From SAR324 cluster bacterium (lineage in GTDB: Bacteria > SAR324 > XYD2-FULL-50-16), in assembly GCA_002401295.1 (NCBI GenBank), contig NVSR01000013.1, positions 1 through 12,220 on the forward strand: DNA of 12,220 nucleotides. Reading direction: 5' to 3'. A program made the translations under genes and the position numbers. Positions 5,124 through 11,983 of the stretch are shown in pieces. The notes beneath the pieces are model-generated. The model was not told where the DNA came from. It made no database searches and saw only the letters and a program-made list of their open reading frames with translations. Each line of letters starts with the position of its first letter. Within the stretch, counting starts at the first letter, position 1.

Positions 5124-5145
5124 ACATTTAGTAACAAAAAACCCA

Positions 5146-5174
5146 ATGCTAGATTGACCCCTTGATCTTGTCAA
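5146..5174 (-). promoter_or_regulatory. strong promoter of the tRNA-rpmG-secE-nusG block
   Basis: On the minus strand a consensus -35 TTGACA (5169-5174), a 17-bp spacer and -10 TAGCAT (5146-5151) lie just upstream of tRNA-Thr(UGU). AT-rich sequence further upstream (5178-5210) could be an UP element. This is the only strong promoter seen for the whole minus-strand block down to nusG. Confidence 0.8.
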
Positions 5175-5190
5175 CAAAATTATCGATAAT
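5162..5190 (+). promoter_or_regulatory. era: promoter for era, overlapping the tRNA promoter
   Basis: On the plus strand TTGATC (5162-5167), a 17-bp spacer and GATAAT (5185-5190) form a reasonable sigma70-type promoter 55 bp upstream of the era start. It overlaps the -35 box of the opposing tRNA promoter. The -10 lies inside a perfect 14-bp palindrome (5178-5191, AATTATCGATAATT). Confidence 0.5.
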
Positions 5191-5245
5191 TCATTTAGTT
5201 TTTTAAAACACTTCTTTATCGTTCCCCTTAAAATCAGGAGAAATC

Positions 5246-6151
5246 ATGGAACAAACTAACTTTCGCTCTGGCTTTGTCAGCTTATTGGGGAAACCTAATG
5301 TCGGCAAATCCACTCTGCTCAATCAGTTAATTGGACAGGAAATCTCTATTACGGCCAACAAACCGCAGACGACGAGGAATCAAATTCGTGGGATTGTTAC
5401 TAAAGACAATTACCAAGCTATCTTGTTGGATACCCCCGGCATTCATTTACCCAAAAATGAATTGCATCGTCGCATTGTGAACTATGCACTGACTTCGATT
5501 AAAGAAGTGGATTTAATCTTTTTCATTGTCAATCCGCACAAGCGAGAAGATGAGATCCTTTCTGAAGATGATCAGCTGGTATTGGAAAAATTGGCTAGCG
5601 CTCAGAACAAAGTCATTCTTTTGATTAATAAGATAGATATGTTCCCCAATCAGTTGGTATTGCGGACTATCGAGAAATTCCATAAGGAATTTAACTTTTT
5701 AGAAGTTTTACCCGTCTCAGCAAAAACAGGTCTGGGTATAGAAAAATTGAATCAGATCTTCGAAAAACATCTGCCCAAAGGCATCGCTTACTTCCCCGCA
5801 GATCAGATTACGGATGCTCCGGAAAGAACGATTATCGGAGAATTAGTTCGAGAGCAAATTACACGCCTCTGCTTTCAAGAGGTACCCTATGGTGCTGCTG
5901 TTGCTGTGGATCGTTTTGTGGAAAAAGATGGACGTGTCGAAATCCATGTCACCATTCATGTGGAAAGAGAATCCCATAAGAAAATTATTATTGGGAAAGG
6001 CGGCTCTATGTTGAAGAGAGTGGGCATGCAGTCTCGGCAGAAGATGGAACATATGCTGGGTGTAAAAGTATACCTGCGCTCCCATGTGAAGGTTTCCCGA
6101 AACTGGTTTAACAACCCAAGACTCTTGAATGAGTTTGGTTATTCAGAATAA
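5246..6151 (+). CDS. era: GTPase Era (30S ribosome assembly)
   Basis: Era is an essential Ras-like GTPase that binds the 3' end of 16S rRNA and assists 30S maturation. The 301 residues match the family. The G1 P-loop GKPNVGKST is at 15-23, the G2 region KPQTTRNQIRGI at 39-50, G3 DTPG at 62-65, G4 NKID at 128-131 and G5 SAK at 158-160. The C-terminal KH domain has the RNA-binding GKGG loop at 250-253 and ends with the family-typical WFNNPRLLNEFGY. The ATG at 5246 has AGGAG at good spacing. The gene stands alone here, without the commonly adjacent rnc or recO, and is divergent from the tRNA block. Confidence 0.98.
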   Translation: MEQTNFRSGFVSLLGKPNVGKSTLLNQLIGQEISITANKPQTTRNQIRGIVTKDNYQAILLDTPGIHLPKNELHRRIVNYALTSIKEVDLIFFIVNPHKREDEILSEDDQLVLEKLASAQNKVILLINKIDMFPNQLVLRTIEKFHKEFNFLEVLPVSAKTGLGIEKLNQIFEKHLPKGIAYFPADQITDAPERTIIGELVREQITRLCFQEVPYGAAVAVDRFVEKDGRVEIHVTIHVERESHKKIIIGKGGSMLKRVGMQSRQKMEHMLGVKVYLRSHVKVSRNWFNNPRLLNEFGYSE

Positions 6152-6383
6152 GAATATTCCAGTGAGCAAAGAATATCTTGGTTGAAAAACGGGCTCCTGC
6201 TAGAATAATGGAAGAATTGACAGTTTTTTAATTAATTGAGAGACTGCAAATCTTCTCATTATGCTAGGAAATGTCACGTTTGCTTAGGTAGGTGGTGAAT
6301 TTTTATTAAAAAAATAGTGTTGCTTTAAAAACAAAGGCAATCTTCAAAAGGTGAAGTTCGTCAACCTATAGAAATGCAACTTG
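6152..6383 (+). other. non-coding spacer between era and the iclR promoter
   Basis: This AT-rich stretch holds no ORF longer than about ten codons with a ribosome binding site. It contains a weak imperfect hairpin (TTGCTTT / AAAGGCAA, about 6322-6342). On the minus strand this hairpin is followed by a T7 run, but no minus-strand gene reads into it. No convincing terminator for era is visible. Confidence 0.5.
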
Positions 6384-6412
6384 TTGTCAAAAAAAACTGA
6401 GGCTGCTCAAAT
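6384..6412 (+). promoter_or_regulatory. candidate promoter for iclR-like gene
   Basis: TTGTCA (6384-6389), a 17-bp spacer and TCAAAT (6407-6412) match sigma70 boxes at 5/6 and 4/6 positions. Transcription would begin near 6419, giving a leader of about 55 nt. The call is moderate because the -10 box is imperfect. Confidence 0.4.
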
Positions 6413-6419
6413 TAAACTC

Positions 6420-6432
6420 AGTCCGCTGGACT
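6420..6432. promoter_or_regulatory. palindrome AGTCC-GCT-GGACT, possible IclR-type autoregulatory operator
   Basis: A perfect 5-bp inverted repeat with a 3-bp centre falls at the predicted transcription start of the regulator gene, and a further GGAC half-site lies at 6438-6441. IclR-family proteins often repress their own promoters by binding short palindromes. Binding here is inferred only. Confidence 0.3.
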
Positions 6433-6474
6433 CAATCTGGACAACCCTAAGTAGAAAAAAGTTTAGGAATTTAA

Positions 6475-7260
6475 ATGAAACGTGAAAAAGAAAAGTACTC
6501 CATTCAAGCAGTAGAAAATGCCATGGATGTGCTAGAGCAATTTAAAGGTGATAAAGCTGAACTGGGAATCACAGAATTGAGTCGTAATTTATCGTTACAC
6601 AAAAATAATATTTTTCGTTTACTAGCCACTCTAGAGAGCCGTGGCTACATTGAGCAAAATAAGAATAACGATCATTACCGTTTGGGCATTAAGTCCTTGG
6701 AGTTGGGCAAGGCTTTTTTGAGCCATACAGGGCTGATCAAAGTCTCCATTGGTATGTTAGAGGACCTTTGCTCTCAGGTAAACGAGACAACTTATCTTGG
6801 TATCATGCGGGAAAATCAGGTCTTCTATATTGAAGATGCCGAATCAAATCAATGTTTGCGCGTGGCCTCACGCGTAGGTACCAGGATGTCACCTCTGTGT
6901 ACGGCGATTGGTAAAATCATGTTGGCCCATGCGGATGAGGATTCACGAGATCAAGTGATGAAGGATAATTCCTTTGTGCGGTATACTCCTTATACGGTGA
7001 TTGATCAGAATGTTTTCTTAAAAGATCTGCAAGAAACAAAGGAAAGAGGTTACGCCCTCGACAAAGAAGAAAAGGACCTGGGAGTGGTCTGTATCGCTGG
7101 CCCTGTCTATAATTACAATGATGAAATTGTAGCGGGCATTTCTATCTCCGGCCCCGCAACAAGGTTGACCGATGACACTGTAAAAGAGTTTTATGCCCCC
7201 AGAGTAATGGAGTGCTGCCGCAGGGTATCCACCGCCATCGGTTACACGGGATACTCTTAA
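6475..7260 (+). CDS. IclR-family transcriptional regulator
   Basis: This 261-residue protein has the standard two-domain IclR layout. The N-terminal winged helix-turn-helix spans about residues 9-72: AVENAMDVLEQF, then the ITELSRNLSLHKNNIFRLLATLESRGYI helices and the DHYRLG wing. The C-terminal effector-binding domain covers about 85-255, with the family signature around GTRMSPLCTAIGKIMLAH (135-152) and the EEKDLGVVCIAGPV core (198-211). Family members usually control catabolic genes such as those for aromatics, glyoxylate or sugar acids. Here the only co-directional partner is a lipoprotein 12 bp downstream, so the ligand and targets are unknown. The ATG at 6475 has AGGAA about 7 nt upstream. 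Confidence 0.95.
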   Translation: MKREKEKYSIQAVENAMDVLEQFKGDKAELGITELSRNLSLHKNNIFRLLATLESRGYIEQNKNNDHYRLGIKSLELGKAFLSHTGLIKVSIGMLEDLCSQVNETTYLGIMRENQVFYIEDAESNQCLRVASRVGTRMSPLCTAIGKIMLAHADEDSRDQVMKDNSFVRYTPYTVIDQNVFLKDLQETKERGYALDKEEKDLGVVCIAGPVYNYNDEIVAGISISGPATRLTDDTVKEFYAPRVMECCRRVSTAIGYTGYS

Positions 7261-7272
7261 TAAAGAACAACT

Positions 7273-7809
7273 GTGCGAAAAAATACTTTCCTGTTTGGAC
7301 TTATCGGGCTGCTACTCTTCGGAGTAGCAGGATGTAGCGGAAATGTTGGCTACCACCCCGGGATTATTACGCAAGAGGTTACGGGTATTGTCGCTTCGGA
7401 ATCCATTGATTCTGAAGGGGCCGCTTTTATCCTTGTTCTCCAGTATAATCAAACTTTTCTGGATAGTTCCCAGGGAAGGTTGAAACGCGTAACTGCAAAG
7501 ATTGTTCACCCCGATTCTAGTGGACACTATCGAGTGAGATTTGATAACGGAGTCAGTCAATTGGATTTGATTTTTATCAAACGGCAACACTTGATAGCCT
7601 CAAAAAGCTTTTCTCGGACCTTGGGTATTAGTAGTTACGAGTACCACCCACTGCTACGGCAAGATAGCCATTGGGAAGAAAGTTTCTTCTTCAGCCTCAA
7701 GCCAATGTTATCAGAGTATATCACGGAGGAAAGATTCTTCCTTCCTGACAGTGATCAGCTTTTTCTAGGGCAGTGGTTGAACAAATCCTCTGAGAAAACG
7801 CAGAATTAG
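7273..7809 (+). CDS. lipoprotein of unknown function
   Basis: I do not recognise this 178-residue protein. It starts with GTG at 7273, the only start that preserves a complete signal peptide: basic MRKN, a hydrophobic core LFGLIGLLLFG, then the lipobox VAGC with the lipidated cysteine at residue 21. After +1 Cys come Ser-Gly-Asn, with no Asp at +2, so outer-membrane sorting would be expected in a Gram-negative cell. The mature part looks beta-rich, with alternating hydrophobic strands (AAFILVLQYN, RLKRVTAKIV, HYRVRFDNG, LDLIFIKRQ) and an aromatic C-terminal region. The gene follows the IclR-type gene by 12 bp and lacks a strong ribosome binding site, which suggests translational coupling. A hairpin terminator follows at 7839. 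Confidence 0.8.
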   Translation: MRKNTFLFGLIGLLLFGVAGCSGNVGYHPGIITQEVTGIVASESIDSEGAAFILVLQYNQTFLDSSQGRLKRVTAKIVHPDSSGHYRVRFDNGVSQLDLIFIKRQHLIASKSFSRTLGISSYEYHPLLRQDSHWEESFFFSLKPMLSEYITEERFFLPDSDQLFLGQWLNKSSEKTQN

Positions 7810-7838
7810 TGTATCCGAATCATCCTTCCGTTGCGATC

Positions 7839-7867
7839 AAGGGTGGGGGCATTGATCCCACCCTTTT
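7839..7867 (+). terminator. intrinsic terminator of the iclR-lipoprotein operon
   Basis: A 9-bp stem AAGGGTGGG / CCCACCCTT (7839-7847 with 7857-7865) with a 9-nt loop is followed by a short T run (TTTT at 7864-7867, partly in the stem). It lies 30 bp after the lipoprotein stop and separates it from ilvB. The short T tract makes efficiency uncertain. Confidence 0.65.
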
Positions 7868-7920
7868 ACCTGCACCTATGAAGTAAGAGATATTGCTTCC
7901 CTATATAGTAGAGTTCAGTG

Positions 7921-9609
7921 ATGAAAAGAAAAGGTACCGAAATAATTTTACAAGCCCTTATTAATGAGGGAGTAAAGACAGTCTTTGGCTACCCCGGTGG
8001 CTGTGTCATTCCCCTATTTGATGAATTTCTCAACTATGATGAAATCGAATTAGTACGTGTGCGTCATGAGCAAGCTGCGACACATGCTGCTGATGGTTAC
8101 GCCCGTGTTTCAGGTAAGGCCTCTGTGGTGATTGCCACGTCAGGGCCAGGGGCAACGAACACTATTACGGGGATTGCCACTGCGGCAATGGATTCTATCC
8201 CCATGGTTATTATTACGGGGCAAGTGCGGACTGCTGTCATTGGTACCAACGCTTTTCAGGAAACGAATGTCGTTGGGGTCAGCCGACCGGTCACCAAGCA
8301 TAATTACTTGGTGAAGACGGTGGATAGTTTGCCTAGGATCTTGAAAGAAGCCTTCCACATTGCTCAAACTGGGCGACCCGGACCCGTGCTAGTTGATATT
8401 CCTGTTGATTTGCAAACTCAGTTTACGGAAGAGCCTTTTCCTTCTGAAGTTAAAATTCCGGGATATGTATTGCCCCCTGAAATAGGGACAAAGGATATAC
8501 AGCAGGCCTGGGAAATGATCCGCCACTCTTACAAGCCGGTGCTCTATGTAGGTGGAGGGGCTATTCTTGCGGATGCCGCAGCGGAGTTGATTAAATTTGT
8601 GGAAAAAACGAATATTCCAGTGGTGACGACTCTCTTAGGTTTAGGGGCCTTTCCTGAAGGGCATGAACTCTCTCTGGGAATGCTGGGAATGCACGGCCAT
8701 TATACGGCCAATATGTCCATGACTAAGACAGATCTGGTGCTTGCTATTGGAGCGCGCTTTGATGACCGAGTCACGGGCAAGGTTGAGTCTTTCTTAGCGC
8801 AGTCGAAGATTATCCATGTAGATGTTGATGCTAGTGTCATTAACAAAATTAAAGAGGCACACTTGGGTATCGTGGGCGATGTGAAGGAATTCCTGCAAAA
8901 GCTCAACCAAGTAGCTGAGCCGTTGAGTTTGACTCCTTGGTTGGATGAATTGACTACGATGCAAAAAGAACATCCTCTTCCTAATTATGATCAGCAGGAA
9001 ATGGAAGAAAACTGCTTGCGTCCTGAATATGTGATTCGCCAATTCTGTCAGGAGACTGACGGGAAAGCCGTGATTGTGACAGATGTGGGGCAGCATCAGA
9101 TGTTTGTGGCTTTGCATTATCAGTTCAAAGAAGCCAGATCTCATTTATCCTCTGGAGGATTGGGGACAATGGGCTTTAGCTTGCCAGCTGCCATGGGGGT
9201 CGCCTTTTATAATCAAAAGCGACCTATCATCTCCTTTTCTGGTGATGGTGGCTTTCAGATGAATATCCAAGAGCTGGCAACGGTTCATGATTACAACATG
9301 CCTCTCATCATTGTGGTGTTGAATAATGGAAATCTGGGCATGGTGAAACAATGGCAGGATTTATTTTGGGAAGGTCGCCACGCTTCCACCATCTTCGAGA
9401 CAAGCCCTGATTTTGTGAAAATTGCGGAAGCCTATGGGATCCCTGCCTATCGGACAGGCCTTAAGGAGGAGGTTCCCCTTTTGGTGAAGAAGGCTTTACA
9501 ACATAAAGGCCCTATCTTGTTGGAGTTTATGTTAGAGAAGGATGCTATGGTATATCCCATGATTCCAGCAGGGGGTGAATTGACTGACATTATAGAGGGA
9601 GAGGGCTAA
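7921..9609 (+). CDS. ilvB: acetohydroxyacid (acetolactate) synthase large subunit
   Basis: This ThDP- and FAD-dependent enzyme condenses two pyruvates, or pyruvate with 2-oxobutyrate, as the first common step to Val/Leu or Ile. Its 562 residues follow the family order. The N-terminal PYR domain has the catalytic Glu in RVRHEQAATHAADGYAR (E50), followed by SGPGATN. The central FAD-associated domain is at about 190-350. The C-terminal PP domain carries the ThDP motif GDGG (441-444) ending in the LNN pair (468-469). ATG at 7921 is preferred; an adjacent in-frame GTG at 7918 is possible, and the ribosome binding site is weak. I see no T-box or leader peptide upstream. It overlaps ilvH by one base. 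Confidence 0.97.
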   Translation: MKRKGTEIILQALINEGVKTVFGYPGGCVIPLFDEFLNYDEIELVRVRHEQAATHAADGYARVSGKASVVIATSGPGATNTITGIATAAMDSIPMVIITGQVRTAVIGTNAFQETNVVGVSRPVTKHNYLVKTVDSLPRILKEAFHIAQTGRPGPVLVDIPVDLQTQFTEEPFPSEVKIPGYVLPPEIGTKDIQQAWEMIRHSYKPVLYVGGGAILADAAAELIKFVEKTNIPVVTTLLGLGAFPEGHELSLGMLGMHGHYTANMSMTKTDLVLAIGARFDDRVTGKVESFLAQSKIIHVDVDASVINKIKEAHLGIVGDVKEFLQKLNQVAEPLSLTPWLDELTTMQKEHPLPNYDQQEMEENCLRPEYVIRQFCQETDGKAVIVTDVGQHQMFVALHYQFKEARSHLSSGGLGTMGFSLPAAMGVAFYNQKRPIISFSGDGGFQMNIQELATVHDYNMPLIIVVLNNGNLGMVKQWQDLFWEGRHASTIFETSPDFVKIAEAYGIPAYRTGLKEEVPLLVKKALQHKGPILLEFMLEKDAMVYPMIPAGGELTDIIEGEG

Positions 9610-10079
9610 TGAAACATGTGATTTCAATCCTGATGGAAGACAGGATCGGTACCTTAGCTAGAATAGTGGAACTATTTTCTTCTCGTGGTTACAACGTGGA
9701 CTCTATTTGCTCCGGGGAAGCCGAGCGAGTTGGGGCTCATCGCTTGACCCTTGTTATCCAGGGAGATGATCGTAAAATCGGTCATATCACTCGCTTACTA
9801 AATAATCTGGTCAATGTTTGGGACGTTAGTCACCTACACCTCTCAGAGAGTATGACTCGAGAGTTGATGATGGCCAAAGTGAAATTTAGTCATGAGAATC
9901 GTTCGACTATCCTGCAATTGATTAATGCCAATCAAGGAGCGGTGATCGAGATGAATAAGGAAACGATTAGTTTTGAGGTTGTTGGTAGCGCGTCGCAGCT
10001 GGATGGCATTACTCAGATATTTCGAGAATTTGAATTGATTGAGTTATCTAGAACTGGTGAAGCTGCCATTCATCGATGA
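9609..10079 (+). CDS. ilvH: acetohydroxyacid synthase regulatory (small) subunit
   Basis: This subunit activates the large subunit and gives valine feedback inhibition. The 156 residues contain an N-terminal ACT domain at about 3-77 (HVISILMEDRIGTLARIVELF, then the RGYNVDSICSG turn and RLTLVIQGDD strand). A second, less conserved ACT-like domain covers about 85-152. Glycine at position 14, in the valine-contact loop of ACT domains, is present. The ATG overlaps the ilvB stop as TAATG, with the purine-rich GAGGGAGAGGG of the ilvB end serving as ribosome binding site. It overlaps xseA by 4 nt. The length is near the usual 155-165. The symbol ilvN is also used. Confidence 0.96.
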   Translation: MKHVISILMEDRIGTLARIVELFSSRGYNVDSICSGEAERVGAHRLTLVIQGDDRKIGHITRLLNNLVNVWDVSHLHLSESMTRELMMAKVKFSHENRSTILQLINANQGAVIEMNKETISFEVVGSASQLDGITQIFREFELIELSRTGEAAIHR

Positions 10080-11419
10080 GTCCTATGAATGTAAAACCCT
10101 TAACTGTGACCCAGCTGACGCTGCAAATTAAGCAACAGTTGGAGACCCGCTTTGATAATGTTTGTCTCAAGGGCGAAATTTCCAATTTGGCTTTGCCACG
10201 CTCTGGACACGCCTACTTCAATATCAAGGATCAACGCTCACAGTTAGCGGGAGTCATGTTTCGCTCCGCCTTACAACAGAACCGGTTTCAACTGGAAAAT
10301 GGACAGGAAGTCTTGCTTTTTGGACGCATTACTGTTTATGAACCCAGAGGTGCTTACCAGCTAATTGTCAATCGTGTGGAACCTATTGGTGTCGGTGCCT
10401 TACAGTTAGCCTTTGAGCAATTGAAGGCCAAGTTGGCTCGCGAAGGTTTATTTGAGGATCTGCATAAAAAGCGACTCCCCTTCTTGCCCCGAGGCATTGG
10501 TATTGTAACCTCACCGACGGGTGCCGCCATTCAAGACATCCTACAGATTTTAAGCCGCCGTTTCCCTTCAATTCCCGTCCTAATCAATCCCGTAGCGGTA
10601 CAGGGACAGCAAGCTGCAGCAGAAATTGCTCAGGCAATTCAGCAGTTTCAGATGTTTGCTGATGAAATTGATGTTTTGATCGTAGGACGTGGAGGGGGCT
10701 CGATTGAAGACTTATGGGCCTTTAATGAAGAGGTGGTTGCACGTGCGATTTTTCAGTCTTCAATTCCTGTAGTGACTGCGGTAGGTCATGAAACCGATTT
10801 CACGATCGCTGATTTTGTGAGTGACCTCAGAGCGCCTACACCCTCAGCAGCGGCCGAATTGGTCGTTCCTCTACGTTCTGAATTATTAGGGCAAGTGGAG
10901 AACTACCAGTTGAAATTAGTGCAACGAATTCAGAAAAAGTTAGGCTGGGAAAAAGAACGTCTTGAATTTTATGGGAAGAGGCTTCGTTCACCCAGCTGGG
11001 TGATTCAGGGGCAAATGCAAAAGGTGGATGAATTGACAGATAAGTTAATTCAAATTATTCAAAGAAAGCTTATACAACTGCGTAGCTTGTGGGAAAGGCT
11101 GGAGCAGGCATTGCTCTACCAGTCTCCTGAAAGAAAAATAGAACTAGATAGAAAAAGATTGCTCGATGGGAAACGAAACCTGGAAAGACTGATCAAACAT
11201 ATTGTTGAGCAAAAGAAACTACATTTGGCAGAGGTTTCTCATGTTTTAGACTCAGTCAGTCCTCTTGCGGTCTTAAAAAGAGGCTATGCTACGGTTACAG
11301 ATAAGGAACATGAACTTATCTATTCAATAAATCAGGTTCGAAAGGGGGCTGTGCTGGCTATCCAAGTGTCTGACGGGGTGATCAAAAGTCATGTGGAAGA
11401 GATTATCAAGAAGCCATAA
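10076..11419 (+). CDS. xseA: exodeoxyribonuclease VII large subunit
   Basis: XseA is the catalytic large subunit of exonuclease VII, which degrades single-stranded DNA into acid-soluble oligonucleotides. The 447 residues have an N-terminal OB-fold at about 8-103 (LKGEISNLALPRSGHAYFNI). The catalytic core at about 135-262 carries TSPTGAAIQDILQILSRRFP, GRGGGSIEDLWAFN (204-217) and VGHETDFTIADFVSDLRAP (236-254). A long charged helical region at about 265-400 is for XseB binding, and the C-terminal segment PLAVLKRGYATV is typical. Its start ATG overlaps the ilvH stop (ATGA); an in-frame ATG at 10085 is an alternative. No xseB follows in the window. Joining an amino acid operon is an odd but plausible coupling. 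Confidence 0.97.
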   Translation: MSPMNVKPLTVTQLTLQIKQQLETRFDNVCLKGEISNLALPRSGHAYFNIKDQRSQLAGVMFRSALQQNRFQLENGQEVLLFGRITVYEPRGAYQLIVNRVEPIGVGALQLAFEQLKAKLAREGLFEDLHKKRLPFLPRGIGIVTSPTGAAIQDILQILSRRFPSIPVLINPVAVQGQQAAAEIAQAIQQFQMFADEIDVLIVGRGGGSIEDLWAFNEEVVARAIFQSSIPVVTAVGHETDFTIADFVSDLRAPTPSAAAELVVPLRSELLGQVENYQLKLVQRIQKKLGWEKERLEFYGKRLRSPSWVIQGQMQKVDELTDKLIQIIQRKLIQLRSLWERLEQALLYQSPERKIELDRKRLLDGKRNLERLIKHIVEQKKLHLAEVSHVLDSVSPLAVLKRGYATVTDKEHELIYSINQVRKGAVLAIQVSDGVIKSHVEEIIKKP

Positions 11420-11500
11420 AGGGGACATTGATACTCTTGAGTGGAATAGGAAACTTGATCTTTGAATTGGGGGTAGGTAGACATCTCAGAAATATTAGAG

Positions 11501-11522
11501 ACTTGGGGATTCCCCCCCAAGT
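11501..11522. terminator. hairpin between convergent xseA and small membrane ORF
   Basis: An 8-bp perfect stem ACTTGGGG / CCCCAAGT (11501-11508 with 11515-11522) closes a 6-nt loop. No T run follows on either strand, so it may be a weak, Rho-assisted or bidirectional terminator, or an mRNA 3'-end stabiliser. Confidence 0.4.
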
Positions 11523-11533
11523 GCTGGGGAGAA

Positions 11534-11674
11534 TTAATACTTTCCACTGAATAGGTCGGTGATAACTGCCATGGTATTTATACTCAAGGTGATTAGCCCT
11601 AGTACTACCGCCATGCCAACAATAAGGGTGGTAAAATTAAACCATTCTGGTTTGTTCTTTTTTGTTTTCTGCAT
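11534..11674 (-). CDS. small single-span membrane protein, unknown function
   Basis: This 46-residue ORF begins MQKTKKNKPEWFNF, a basic cytoplasmic-type start. One hydrophobic helix follows at about residues 15-40 (TTLIVGMAVVLGLITLSINTMAVI), and the protein ends DLFSGKY. The positive-inside pattern predicts an N-in orientation. The frame stays open upstream to 11827, but that extension has no membrane or family character and the internal Met at 11674 gives the cleaner protein. No clear ribosome binding site is visible, which lowers confidence. It lies convergent to xseA and divergent from accB. I do not recognise a family. Confidence 0.5.
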   Translation of the reverse strand: MQKTKKNKPEWFNFTTLIVGMAVVLGLITLSINTMAVITDLFSGKY

Positions 11675-11983
11675 CGTAAAATACCAAGATTCGTGATTGA
11701 CTAGCATTGAGTTCAGTCTCTGATTCCTTGTGCAAGTAAAGGAACCCTTATGGGATCTAGAGCTTATCCACCTTTTCCATTTAAGTAAAGGAAAGCGCGG
11801 GGTAACCTTGGCTGAAAGCTGATGCACGTGGAATCATCTTGCTTTTACAAAAGGGGGTGTTTACGCTACAGCACTCAACGAAAATTAGGAAGCTTGAATC
11901 ATAACTATCTGGAACAAAAGTTTGGTTTGCCCAATGGGTAAGTATCGTTCCAATTTTATTAAAATCTCCACTTGGTTGTAATT
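11675..11983. other. divergent intergenic region before accB
   Basis: These 309 bp hold no gene I can support. They contain an 11-bp direct repeat AAGTAAAGGAA at 11734-11744 and 11783-11793, 49 bp apart, and a CTTTT-AC-AAAAG hairpin near 11840. No promoter with two good boxes was found for accB or the small ORF; TTGCTT-17-TACGCT before accB is only marginal. Confidence 0.4.

Noticed and set aside
7868..7920. T-box, leader peptide or attenuator upstream of ilvB
   Set aside because: The gap is only about 50 bp after the upstream terminator, with no run of branched-chain codons and no T-box sequence.
11675..11827. N-terminal 51-residue extension of the small membrane ORF
   Set aside because: It is basic and unstructured, has no ribosome binding site and carries part of an intergenic direct repeat; the internal Met start gives a more protein-like product.
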